This document shows positions 11,501 through 21,400 of a DNA stretch of 64,000 bases, piece after piece. Position 1 is the stretch's first letter. Each line of letters opens with the position of its first letter. The notes beneath the pieces were generated by a model. That model saw nothing but the letters and a program-made list of their open reading frames with translations, had not been told where the DNA came from and did no database searches. The translations under genes and the position numbers were made by a program. The stretch is from Diaporthe sp. PMI_573 (lineage: Eukaryota > Ascomycota > Sordariomycetes > Diaporthales > Diaporthaceae): assembly GCA_021399435.1 (NCBI GenBank), contig JAJTUP010000011.1:1116001-1180000 (forward strand). The letters are read 5' to 3'.

Positions 11501-13733
11501 AAAAAGGTTGCACATATACTAGCTAAGGAAAAAGGTAAGGTATATAATACAACCCCTTATTTAAGCTAGGCTAACATTAGTAATCTAAAACAAACTATAG
11601 AGCCATCTAAAACTGTATCAACAAGCGCCATAACAACCCGCTAGCCAGTCTTATAATTTAAGAGAGAACAAAGAAGCATACCAGTATTTATAGATATTAG
11701 GCACTTACTGTCACACTAAGAGAAGCATGTAGAATAGATCTACCACCAATAAAGAGCGTCTTTACAACACAGACAAAAAACTACTAGGCAGAGGAATAGA
11801 CATTACTAAGGTAGATATAAATACTCTGGCGTATTTAACAAAGCATAATAAATCTTGGGACTAAGTATACTTAGTACCTCTACTACCTTATAAATAATAC
11901 ATCCTATATTCTGGCCTTAAAATAATCTAGGATACTCTCCTTAATATCTCGGCAGCAGCTCGCCCCTAGCAAAGAGGCAAACTAGACTGGTGGAATCTAG
12001 GCATCTACATAACCGATTTATAGCCGGGGTATGTACGTAGTAGGTAGGAAGTACGGAGGACAATATAGATAAGACATTTTCTACAGCATATAAGAGAGCG
12101 CAAAGAGAGAGCTTAAGGAGCCTCTAAAGGCTGCTCTATCGTCACGCTATATACAGCTTTTATCAGCTCCGCTAGTAGCATCTTTATATCCTCTGCCAGC
12201 AGAAATACTATAGCCATACTATCCTCTTTTTCTCGATCTAATAACATGCTTAGTATAGTGTTATAATTACTACTACTGCCGCTATCCTTGTCTTTATTGT
12301 CGTTACTCTATTAGCTTACCAGGGGACACCAGTGTAAAACAACCAGAAAGAGCTCCTTGTAAAGAGCCTCTTGCTTGGCTACTGCAAATTCCTTTATAAA
12401 GGCGGCAGGAAGTTGGCACCGGCAGACCTTTACAACTACTCTACAATTAGCTTACCAGCTACAGACCAGGCTATATTACGGGGGGCATGACTCTGTAAGG
12501 CAGATGAGGATATAGTGCCATATAGGAAGAGCAAGCTTGTATATACCCCTATAATGATACATGGAAAACCACGCTAGCCGCCGAATCTAGAGATTACCAG
12601 CCAGTACTTATATTTGATTGAGATTGGTGCTAATAGTTGCGTCGATCTAGAGCATAACCTGTACTGTCTCTGCAAGTATTTTACAACACGGTGGGGAGTA
12701 TTAAAGAACCAGTCTGATATACGGGGGCTACTACAGCAAGGCGCAGAGGTGGAATAGAGCAATACATATATAATGGTTCAAAAAGAGGGAAATAAGCCCG
12801 GTCTCTGGGTTGATGTCAAGCAGGAGAGGTACCTGCACAGAAGATATATGGCCCAGATTGATCTCATCTTTTCGCCATGGCTCTTACACCAAATTATTGC
12901 CAACTTTGCTGCTCCACCATTTACAGAAGACAACCGTTATAAGTGTTCCTAGTTATTTAGGTTTTGGAACCAGGATGACCCTACATACTGTCTAGAAATC
13001 TATAAGCATAAGGGTTGCCCTGAGGCATACTTTCGCAGTAGGGAAAAGGTTAGCAATGAAGCCCTCTAGCTACTTCAGTGGCTTGTAGGTACCAACTGCC
13101 CGCTTTTATATAATTACACGCCCTGTGGGACAAATGCGTGAAGAGAATGCGTAGCATAGATTAGAAAATAAAAGGTTTAAGGTAACTGGGTAGGTATATT
13201 ATGTACAATATTTTGCAGAGCCCCTCCGAAGCCAGCTTCTGTGGAATAGTTGCTGCACCAAGTACGTAGAAATTGTAATTGTAAACTTGTCTGATTCTAA
13301 AATATAAAGGAAAGGTTAGGATTAAGGAAAATAGGCTTTTATACTTTAATAATTCCTGTCTGTTTCGAGGGTTAGGGGGGCGTCGCTCCACAGCTTCCAG
13401 CAAGGCAAAAAGCTTAAGTTGCAAAAGATTACAGCCAGCTCCCAGGACGCCGTTGTGGGCTAGTTAGTCTCGTGTATTAAACAAATAGGCAGCGCAAAGG
13501 TCTAGTTCTCCAGTGCAGGTGTCAAATATACATTGCTTTCAGAGCTGCCACTCGTAGTTTATCGTTAAGATAGGGTACTTATAGAAAGGTGATAACCTGT
13601 AAGAGCTTACAAAAGACTATTACAAAAAGAGATAGGGCAAGATTAAGATAGTCCTCATGGTCGACATTAAGTACCAGAAGGGGAGGCAGGGGGAGCTATA
13701 CGCGCGACGATCAGCCTGTACCGTGGGCCAAGG
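8590..13733. other. Degenerate repeat DNA with broken reading frames
   Basis: No intact gene was found in this 5.1 kb. Short open stretches are fragments of decayed elements. At 10283-10480 (+) a 65-residue stretch beginning LSKKAFKFIKANPF ends just before GGGGGGAATATTACAATAG, which resembles a polypurine tract joined to a RIP-altered LTR start; I found no partner copy. At 12800-13080 (+) a conserved-looking frame contains NFAAPPFTEDNRYKC and EIYKHKGCPEAYFRS, broken by TAG codons. At 13640-13733 (+) a frame with VDIKYQKGRQGELYARR runs up to the hAT element. I recognise none of these families. Confidence 0.5.
9014..9049. repeat. Inverted repeat able to form a hairpin
   Basis: GGTAGGAC, a 4-base bulge, GCAAAC, a 4-base loop AGCG, then GTTTGC and GTCCTACC. 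The arms pair perfectly over 8 + 6 bp. It lies in a locally GC-rich patch of the repeat block. Its role is unknown. Confidence 0.6.
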
Positions 13734-14096
13734 CAAGGCTCGGACCCACTACACTGTAAATCCACGTGGACCACAAATAAGTGGCCCATCTCTATTACAT
13801 CCACTTGTCGGCCCTCAGATTACGTAATAATCCACTACACTTAGACCTGAAAGTAGATGTAATGGAGTGGATTTAGGTGGATTTAGGTATAGGGGGATAT
13901 TCCCTAACCCTGTACGGTTTATAGTACTTATTTTTATATATAGTTGCCTATTAAATCGAGGTACCTGGACCCAAGTTAGCCGAGGTCAATCACCCCTACA
14001 GCTAATCTTATAACATTATACGAGAAACTACCCCTATTGAGCGCGTTTTCTACAGATTTCCTGCTTTGTTTTTGTCAAAAACTTTTTTTTTTGACG

Positions 14097-16545
14097 ATGT
14101 CAGCCAACCAGCCAGGCCAACCAGGCCAGCAGCAGCAGCTTGAAGACCGTCTTTTTCGCCATTTTAGAGGCTAGAATTGGTCAGAATGCGCTCGTGATAT
14201 TAGCTCTTGGCTGTGGGACTTTGGCTATGATATTTAACGTTATGGCTTACGCAAATGGGCTTGCAAGTACTGTATTCTCGGAAATCGTCCCATTATCACG
14301 AGTTTTACCTCTTCAGGTCTCTAGAACGCGGCAAATTATCTATGGCGTGAGCATAAAACACCAGCACCAGAGGGAGAGAAAAGGAGCACAGCACAGCTTA
14401 AATCCGAAGGCGCACTGAAATTAATCTAGCCAACTATTACATCTGTTTTGAAACTGGATGTCAACAAGCCTATGGAATAAAATATCGCGAATAGCTTCAT
14501 CTCACGCTTTGATAAGCAATACTTTTAGTGTATGCTAGTCGAGCTAATCGTTAGTAGCAACCAGTTATTTTCCTTCGCCGAGAACCCTATTCTCTAAGAA
14601 ATCTTCGACTATTTGAGTCTCTTCGTTTCGATCCAACGCGCCAACTTGAGTGCCAGGGCTGTCCGATATAAGATCATTTAAGAGTATAACCACCATAAGT
14701 AGACGGTTATCAAGGTGCTGAGGAACTCCCCTGGAGCGCTTTATATCTTATTTGATGGCTGGACGTCTCGAAATAAGCTTGCCCTCTACAGTATTGCTTG
14801 TTTTTTTAGAGATGAGAAGAATCGGCCATGTAAAATTATGATTAGGGTTTCAGAGGCTCATCGTCACTTCGGCTCAACAATCAGTGGGGAGGTTCTCAAC
14901 GTCCTACATACCTTTGGCATAAGTCCAGAGAAGATTAGCTATTTCACGCTCGACAATGCTGAAAACAACGATACTACCATGAAGGTTATAGGTACTAAAC
15001 TTAGGTTCGATAGCCAACTACACCAAGGACGCTATATTAGCCATACAATTAACTTATTAGCCAAGGCGCTCTTATTTAGCAAAAACGCCGATACATTTAA
15101 GTAGTAATTATTAGGTATAAAAGCGTTATCTAATACTAAATACACTTAATGGCGCAAAAAAAGACTAATTAGCAAGTTATATAATATTATAGTTAATATA
15201 TATATTAGCTATCAGCTAATTTACTTATTTAAGGAGGTCTAGAGGGTAAGTGGTTTTACTAAATCCTATTTATCTCATACTAATTCTATATATCTAATAG
15301 AATAAAATTAATTACGCTACTACCCTTAAACTCTAATTAAAGAAACTAGTTAAGCTAATTATTAATAACAATATACATTAGCTATTATAACTCTATATAA
15401 TCTGCAAGGCTCTATGGCTAAAAATCTCTATTAAACTCTTATTAATTAAGTATAAGGTATAATAGGAAGATAAAAATCAGTCTAAAAAGACTAGCTAAGT
15501 AATATAAGCTAAGTTAGTAAGAAAACCATGTATCTTTTAAGATAAGAATTAGCTAACAGATAGAGATTAGAAGGTTCTTTACTATTTAGAGGCTATTCTA
15601 ACTATTTTTAAGACTATAGTAAAGATACTTAAAGATAATAGATATACCTATAGGTATAAGTAAGGCTAGACTAGCTTCTATAGTAATATTTAAAACATAG
15701 TACTTAGCTATAAGTTACTACTTAATATACTAAAAGAATATAAATAGCTTACTACTAACTTTCCTAATTTAAAATACTTCTATATTAAAATTAACCTTAC
15801 TTAAAATAAACTAGATAAATATTATTAGTAACTAGATAAGACGCCTATCTACTATATAGCTATAGTACTCTATCTAGCCTATTATTAAGACTGGTTTAAT
15901 AAAATATAGGCTTATAAGCCTAGTTAGGTTGAAAAGGTAAAAGAGATAGTTGCTAACGTCTAGCTATCTAATTACGCTTATCTTGAGGTTAAAACTAGCA
16001 GTAGTAAAGACAACGACAAGCCTCTAGTAAAAAAAGCTTAGTTTTTCAACCCCTTTAAGAAAAACAGCTATCTACCAAGCTTAACACCAGCCTCTACAGC
16101 AACTATTATTAGTAACAAGTACTAAGCATGGTAAACAAATAATAACGTTAGCAACAGCAACATTTATAATCTAATTAGTTACTAGATTACTAAGTAAAGC
16201 AGATATCCTCGATTATCTAGAATGGCCTTAGACTTTCTAACAATCTAGCCGATGTTAGCCGAGTGTAAGAGATTATTTTCAGCTACTAGCAAGATAGTCT
16301 CGGGATTGTATATAAACCTAGATGCTGAGATTATCGCTATTTGTTAGGTTTTACGCTCTTGGTACCGTACTAGTATTATCAAGGACCTAGATCCATTGCT
16401 TAAGTCACACCTTAAAAGTAAGCTAGATGGCGGTTGTGGGACTCTAGGCGACAACAAGCTGGCGCTTGCTGAGTCAAAATGGCTATTGGAGGGCAAGGAT
16501 AGTGCCAGCGAGGCTGACAATTCATCACAGCAGCAACAGGGTTAG
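14097..16545 (+). pseudogene. hAT transposase pseudogene
   Basis: A frame starting with ATG at 14097 (MSANQPGQPGQQQQLEDRLF) reads through several TAG/TAA codons to a hAT core with ILFDGWTSRNKLALYS and YFTLDNAENND (about 14735-14975), and ends with the dimerisation-type block YPRLSRMALDFLTI plus AECKRLFSATSKIVSG (about 16200-16310) and a Q-rich tail. The longest uninterrupted part is 14715-15104. The stops fit CAG-to-TAG and CAA-to-TAA change. Between about 15105 and 16190 the frame is very AT-rich. The total length is not a multiple of three, so at least one indel exists. Confidence 0.85.
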
Positions 16546-16599
16546 TGTCAACCTCTGAAAGTGAGGCTAAATAGGCGTCGACGAGGTTGTGAATAGCCT

Positions 16600-16740
16600 C
16601 AAAAATCCACTTATAAATCCACTTATAAATCCACATGTATACATTCATTCCACTCCGGTCAAATATATGCTACATCCACTACGTAATTGCTAAAAAATCA
16701 TACATCCACTCTACTTGGTCTAAAAGTGGAGTGGATGTAG
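16600..16740. repeat. Right subterminal repeats of the hAT element
   Basis: ATCCACTTATAA is tandemly repeated at about 16606-16635, with further ATCCACT copies near 16673 and 16702 and inverted AGTGGATG near 16728. Matching motifs lie inside the left end (about 13757-13885). hAT transposases commonly bind such subterminal motifs. Confidence 0.6.
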
Positions 16741-16755
16741 TGGTTCCAACCCTTG

Positions 16756-17259
16756 CCATCCAGGAGGTATTTGTTATCATGGCTACGTTGCTACATAGAT
16801 ATCATTGCGTTACGAGGAAAGAGTGGTGTTTGATTCGTGCCTAGGTATTGAGTTCAGGAACGGTAGGATAAGAGACATGTGTTGTCAACTATTTTTACAC
16901 GATGTGATGGCTCAACGCCAGTCACCGAATTTGTCGATGTTTCAATATAACACACTGGATGATAGTTGCCCAAATGGACCGAGTCCATCGCACATATGGC
17001 AATGGCGACAGCCTCAGAGTAAGAGCCACTATACATTACACCTCTTCAACTTGATATCGCTTACTTCCGCAACCGCCTGGAGTTGATTACTTGACTCTAA
17101 AACAAGCAACAATGATGCGGAATACCCCTAATATGAAATTTGTAGGAATCAAACTGCTTTGATTGAGAACAGTTGATTGCCATCCAATCAAACAACAACA
17201 GCGACAATCAAAAAGTCACAAAGAACCGGCTCAGGCCTGCACATAGTGTGTTCAGCACC
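16756..17259. other. Gene-free transition from repeat block to cluster flank
   Basis: Base composition returns to about balanced GC here. Short frames on both strands overlap one another with no family resemblance. I see no gene. Confidence 0.4.
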
Positions 17260-17649
17260 TTACCCACAGTCCTCAAACTCCAGCAGCTCATCCCTCACCG
17301 CCTCCTTGGCCGCCCGACGACGCAGTCTTGACTTGGAACGCCCAAACAAGTAGGAGAACTCGTCCTTGTATCCGTATCCAAGAACACGTGCGTGAATCGC
17401 GAAGTGTTTACGATTGACAGTATTGCACTGGAGGTTATCCCAGTTCCGAGTGTGGTCGGGGAACTCTTTGCCGCCATTGAAGGCACGCTCAAGATCATCG
17501 AGCCAGAGCGCCTTAAACTTCTCAACAACCTCACGCCGCCCAACGGGCTTGCCGTGCTTGTACTTCGGGGAGTATTTCACCATCTTTGAGTCCTCGTCGG
17601 AGGACCACCACTTGCCGCCCGGCTGCCTCGACTCTCCGAAAGGCAGCAT
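17260..17649 (-). CDS. Small protein of unknown function (129 aa)
   Basis: A single uninterrupted frame with an ATG start at 17649 and a stop at 17260. The product is hydrophilic, rich in Lys, Arg, Glu and aromatic residues, with blocks KMVKYSPKYKHGKP, RREVVEKFKALWLDDLERAF and an Arg-rich SKSRLRRRAAKEAVRDELLE segment near the C-terminus. No signal peptide or membrane segment is visible. I do not recognise the family. It stands alone between the RIP-altered repeat block and the PKS cluster and lacks the CGGAGTTTC promoter motif, so it is probably not part of the pathway. Regular codon use and length make it more likely real than chance. Confidence 0.55.
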   Translation of the reverse strand: MLPFGESRQPGGKWWSSDEDSKMVKYSPKYKHGKPVGRREVVEKFKALWLDDLERAFNGGKEFPDHTRNWDNLQCNTVNRKHFAIHARVLGYGYKDEFSYLFGRSKSRLRRRAAKEAVRDELLEFEDCG

Positions 17650-17899
17650 TTTTGCTGAACTGCTCGAATTGAATACTGATAAGAATGAAGTGGTGTGGTC
17701 AGCTGAGCTAGGAAAGCATTGATTGGCGATTGTGGCAGTGACGCTGAGCGAAGTTGAGTGGATGGAAGTAGTGGGCAGTTGATAGTTAGTTCATGGGATG
17801 AGAGTCAACTGGATGTTTTATACTCAGACCTGTGTCTGGCTAGAAGCCTAAAGCACGAATAGCAAACAATTCTATTCCAGTAGCTCGATTCTACTAAAT
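17650..17899. other. Short gene-free stretch beside the small ORF
   Basis: Contains the presumed promoter of the minus-strand small ORF. No other feature was seen. Confidence 0.35.
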
Positions 17900-18151
17900 C
17901 AGGCAGATGGCAATCCTGAGGCATACTATCACCTCGGCAATGAACCGGGGCGAGCTGCCAACACGCTGGTCTGGCTCTCCAGTGAGCGCCATGACTGGCT
18001 ATCCGGCCGATTCGCCACTGTAGACTGGGAAATGGAGCAACTGGAGAAGAAGAAGAAGCAGGACATTCTTCAAAGAAACTTACTGAAATTCTGCGTGGCG
18101 TTTCGAATCGACATACTCTGCACAACTCTTAATGTTTCTCTTCGACATTGA
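17900..18151 (+). pseudogene. 3' relic of a short-chain dehydrogenase/reductase
   Basis: The plus-strand frame from CAG at 17900 to TGA at 18149-18151 reads PGRAANTLVWLSSERHDWL, then SGRFATVDWEMEQLEKKKK and DILQRNLLKF. This matches the usual C-terminal end of fungal SDR enzymes, a VWLxSxRxxxLSGRxxxxxWDxEEL pattern followed by Lys/Asp and a final LLK. The N-terminal three quarters, including the cofactor glycine motif and the catalytic Tyr, are absent. It is therefore a remnant, probably of a former gene at the cluster edge that was lost by deletion. Confidence 0.7.
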
Positions 18152-18437
18152 AATGAGCTTTGTTCGCATTCAGCTTTGGCAGAGCCTGCTAGTGCTAAAT
18201 TGATCATAGCTGCCACAAAGGTTATGGCGAGAAACAGGAAAAGAAAGGAAATCTCAATAGAAGAAGGCAAGACGACAGAGGGTTCAAAACCCATTGTACC
18301 GGGGAATAAGACTGAATACCAATACTATCAAACGTAAAAAGGGAATGAATCAATTCTTGTTCTTTGAATAAGTAGCATGACCTTGTATGATCACTCATGT
18401 TATCATTCTACGAATGGAAAGTTTCCAGACCTGCCAT

Positions 18438-21400
18438 TCAGAAAGCGACCACGGTGGTGGCTGCAAGAAGTGCACTCTTTCCTGCGTTGTGGTCGACCAG
18501 GTCCAGGATTTCCTTCAAAGTGGACCCAAGGATCATATCATCTGGGCCAAACTGCTTCCCAAAGACCTCTTCGATGGATGACTTCAGCTCCACGATCGAC
18601 AAGGAGTCAATACCCATGTCTTGTAGAGCGACCGTGTCGGCGATGCTTGAGACTGATGACCCGGAGTTCTCCGAGATGAGTTCAATGATTTTATGGCGGT
18701 GGTGCATGGCGTTGGTGTCGCCGCCTCGTTTAATATTCTCATCTGGCGAGGTGGCCTCAACGGTCCTTGTCGTCTCGGTGATTTGTCGCATATTTGGCTT
18801 CAACTGGTTTATCAGCCGTGTGGTGGAGAGCGACTCTAAACCGAGCCGCCCGAGGGTTGCGGACTCCAAAACTTGTATGGGCTCGGGCGGCTGTGTTGAC
18901 GGCGTGTTTGCCACCATGGTATTCCCATCTAACGAATGCTCCCTAGACTGCGTTATGGAGTGTTCTGGAGGGGAGCTTGGAGCCGGTGAGACATTGATCT
19001 GGGCATGCTGCAGCACCTTCTCCAGCTTATGGATGGGGAACCGCGTAAATTGTACACCCGACACGGTCATAACCAGCTTTCCTGCCTTGTCCATGACGAA
19101 CACGTCACATGCGACCCGGGAGTCGCCCAGGGGTTCCGTCGTGACGTAGACCACCCATTCAGAATTATCGCCATCAGTAAAGTCGCAGCCCTGAATGGAC
19201 AGGTTGTCAATCTTTGTTGCGATGTAAACCTCGTCGACAGGGCAAGTGTCGCTGCTGTTGACGAGAAGACCAGAAACTTGAATAAACGTATCCAATGCAA
19301 CAGCGTCGCACACCGCCACCACTGTGCTCTCGCCGGCTCCTCTCGGTGGGACTGCTGGCGTCTCAACATCGGCCACGGCCTGGTTGCCCAACATGAAGAC
19401 CTGTCGGATCCCACGCATCACGCTGTCGTATGTCACCACCCTTGAGAATAGTGTGTACGCACGGTTTGCGGAGACTCTATCAGCGTCGGGGTTGGTCCGC
19501 AGGCTTTGAGCACATTCAGCGATGACCCGGCCATAGATCTGCCATTCCGTGGGTGAGACAACTGAGAGCCGTCCTTTCGCGTGGGTTGTGGGTCGACCGC
19601 CCTTGTGTTGCTTGGCCACGGTGTTTACTGTAAAATTCCAGCTGAGATATTCCCCAGCGCCGTCCATAACCAGAGTGACCTCTCTGTTGGGGTTCAGTCC
19701 AAGACCAGCCTGGAACGACAAGTCCTCCCAACGTAGCGTGCTCGCGGCCAGCCCAGGCTCTATGATTCGAGCGGCCATGGCGGCGCACTCCATGTACATC
19801 GAGGCGGGACAGAGAGGCTGCCCGCGCACGGCGTGACCAGATACGACATCGATAAAGCGGGTAGCCCTGGGGTTAATGTCGAAGGTGAGCGACGACCACG
19901 AGTCCTGCGGTCGCCCTCGTGATGTCACCAACTGGAGCGGATCATGTTCCTCACCACTTCCAGGACCTCCGTGCTGACCCACGGGCTTTGCACTCTTGTC
20001 GCTGTAGTCGGCGTACGGTAACCAGTGTTTCTGGCGCCGGAACTGGTATGGCGGCAACCAGACTGGCTGGTCAGCGGACTCGGCGCCCGGAATGTGCGTC
20101 CAGAATGCAGCAGGTATGCCTTGCCGCCAGAGTGCTATAGTCATCGCTGCTAGTTCGGCTGGCTTGTCCGACTTGGGACCGCCGGCAATGAAGACGTGCC
20201 GCGACGGGTCTTGGACGGCTTTCTTGGTCATCGAGACAATGGGCGAGCCCAGACCTGCCTCCAAGAAGACGCAGGACCCCAGACGCTTTTCAAGCCGGGT
20301 TATAGCTTCTTCGAAGTACACCGGCTCTCTGGTATGCCTCCCGATTCGTTTGTGGCTGATAGCATGTAGATGCTCGAGGGTGCAGCTTTCGATCGGGATA
20401 TTCCCAGGACAGAAGCTTAAACCCTCGGAGAACTCGTCAATGTCCTCCAGCATGGGTTCGGTGAAGACAGAATGGAAGCCATGGGAAGTGTTCACTCGCT
20501 GGTGACGAATATTCTGACGGGCAAAGCGGGAATCCTTGTCCAGTACCTGCTGTACACTCTCGATAGCGGAGGCGGTGCCGACAATGACTTGGCTCTTAGG
20601 TCCGTTGAAACATGCAATCTCAACAGCCGGCACTGCCGCGACCAAGTCTTCTACAACCTTCCGGCTCGCGTGCACAGCCAGCATGGTGCCACGCTCCGGC
20701 CCCCATTTGGTCCGCATCAATGTCGCCCGTGAAGCGACAAGCCGCACTGCGTCTTCTAGCGAGAGGACGCCGGAGACAGCCAGTGCAGTCAATTCGCCAA
20801 AACTGTGACCCACGACCGCTGAAACCTCAACGCCCGCTTCGATCCAGCACTTGGCACATGCGTATTGTACAGCAAACGTGCCACACTGGAGGGCCACGAC
20901 GTCCTCGATCGGTTCTTTCTGGAACAGGACAGGCAAAATGGCCGGGTAACCGAGTGAGTCAAGTATACTGGCACACTCCCAGAGATACTTGCGTAATTGC
21001 GGGAACGAGCAAAACCACGAAGTCTCAAGCTGGATGGTCTGCTTACTCTGGCCAGAGAATACCAACACGACTGGTTTCTGTGGCTCAGACGGGGCAACCT
21101 CAAATGCACCGCTGAGCCCTGGCTGCAGGTCCCGAAGTAGCCCACCCAGATCATTGTAAGCACCGACCCAGCGAGCGCGGTGGTGTTTTCGGCGCTCATG
21201 CAGAGTGTAAGCAAGGTCTCCCGGCCGAAGATCAGGTGTCTTTTGAATCCAATCGCAGAGCTTCGCGGCATAAGCCTCCAGGCTTTCGACATTCTCAGCA
21301 CTGAGGAATACCGGGTATTGTGTGCTCAGGGTTGCTGAGAGCGCTTGGGCACGGCCGGCAGATTTCGGCGCCTCCGAACATAGCAATGCTGCGTTGCTGC

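Larger units (their letters stand above)
13734..16755 (+). mobile_element. hAT-family DNA transposon, RIP-inactivated
   Basis: The ends form an imperfect inverted repeat: CAAGGCTCGGACCCACTACA at 13734, and the reverse complement of the right end reads CAAGGGTTGGAACCACTACA up to 16755. Short subterminal motifs (ATCCACT / AGTGGAT) are repeated many times inside both ends, as is common in hAT elements. The central frame encodes a broken hAT transposase. I found no matching 8-bp target duplication (flanks GGCCAAGG and CCATCCAG), so the exact ends may be off by a few bases or the flanks have mutated. Confidence 0.8.

Noticed and set aside
1..17000. CRISPR array, bacterial origin or tRNA/rRNA genes
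   Set aside because: The tandem array at 3024-3316 has no spacers, the sequence is fungal, and no tRNA or rRNA signature was recognised.
18397..19149. 250-codon plus-strand frame opposite the PKS-A ACP/PT region
   Set aside because: The minus strand encodes clear PT and ACP motifs; this is an antisense shadow.
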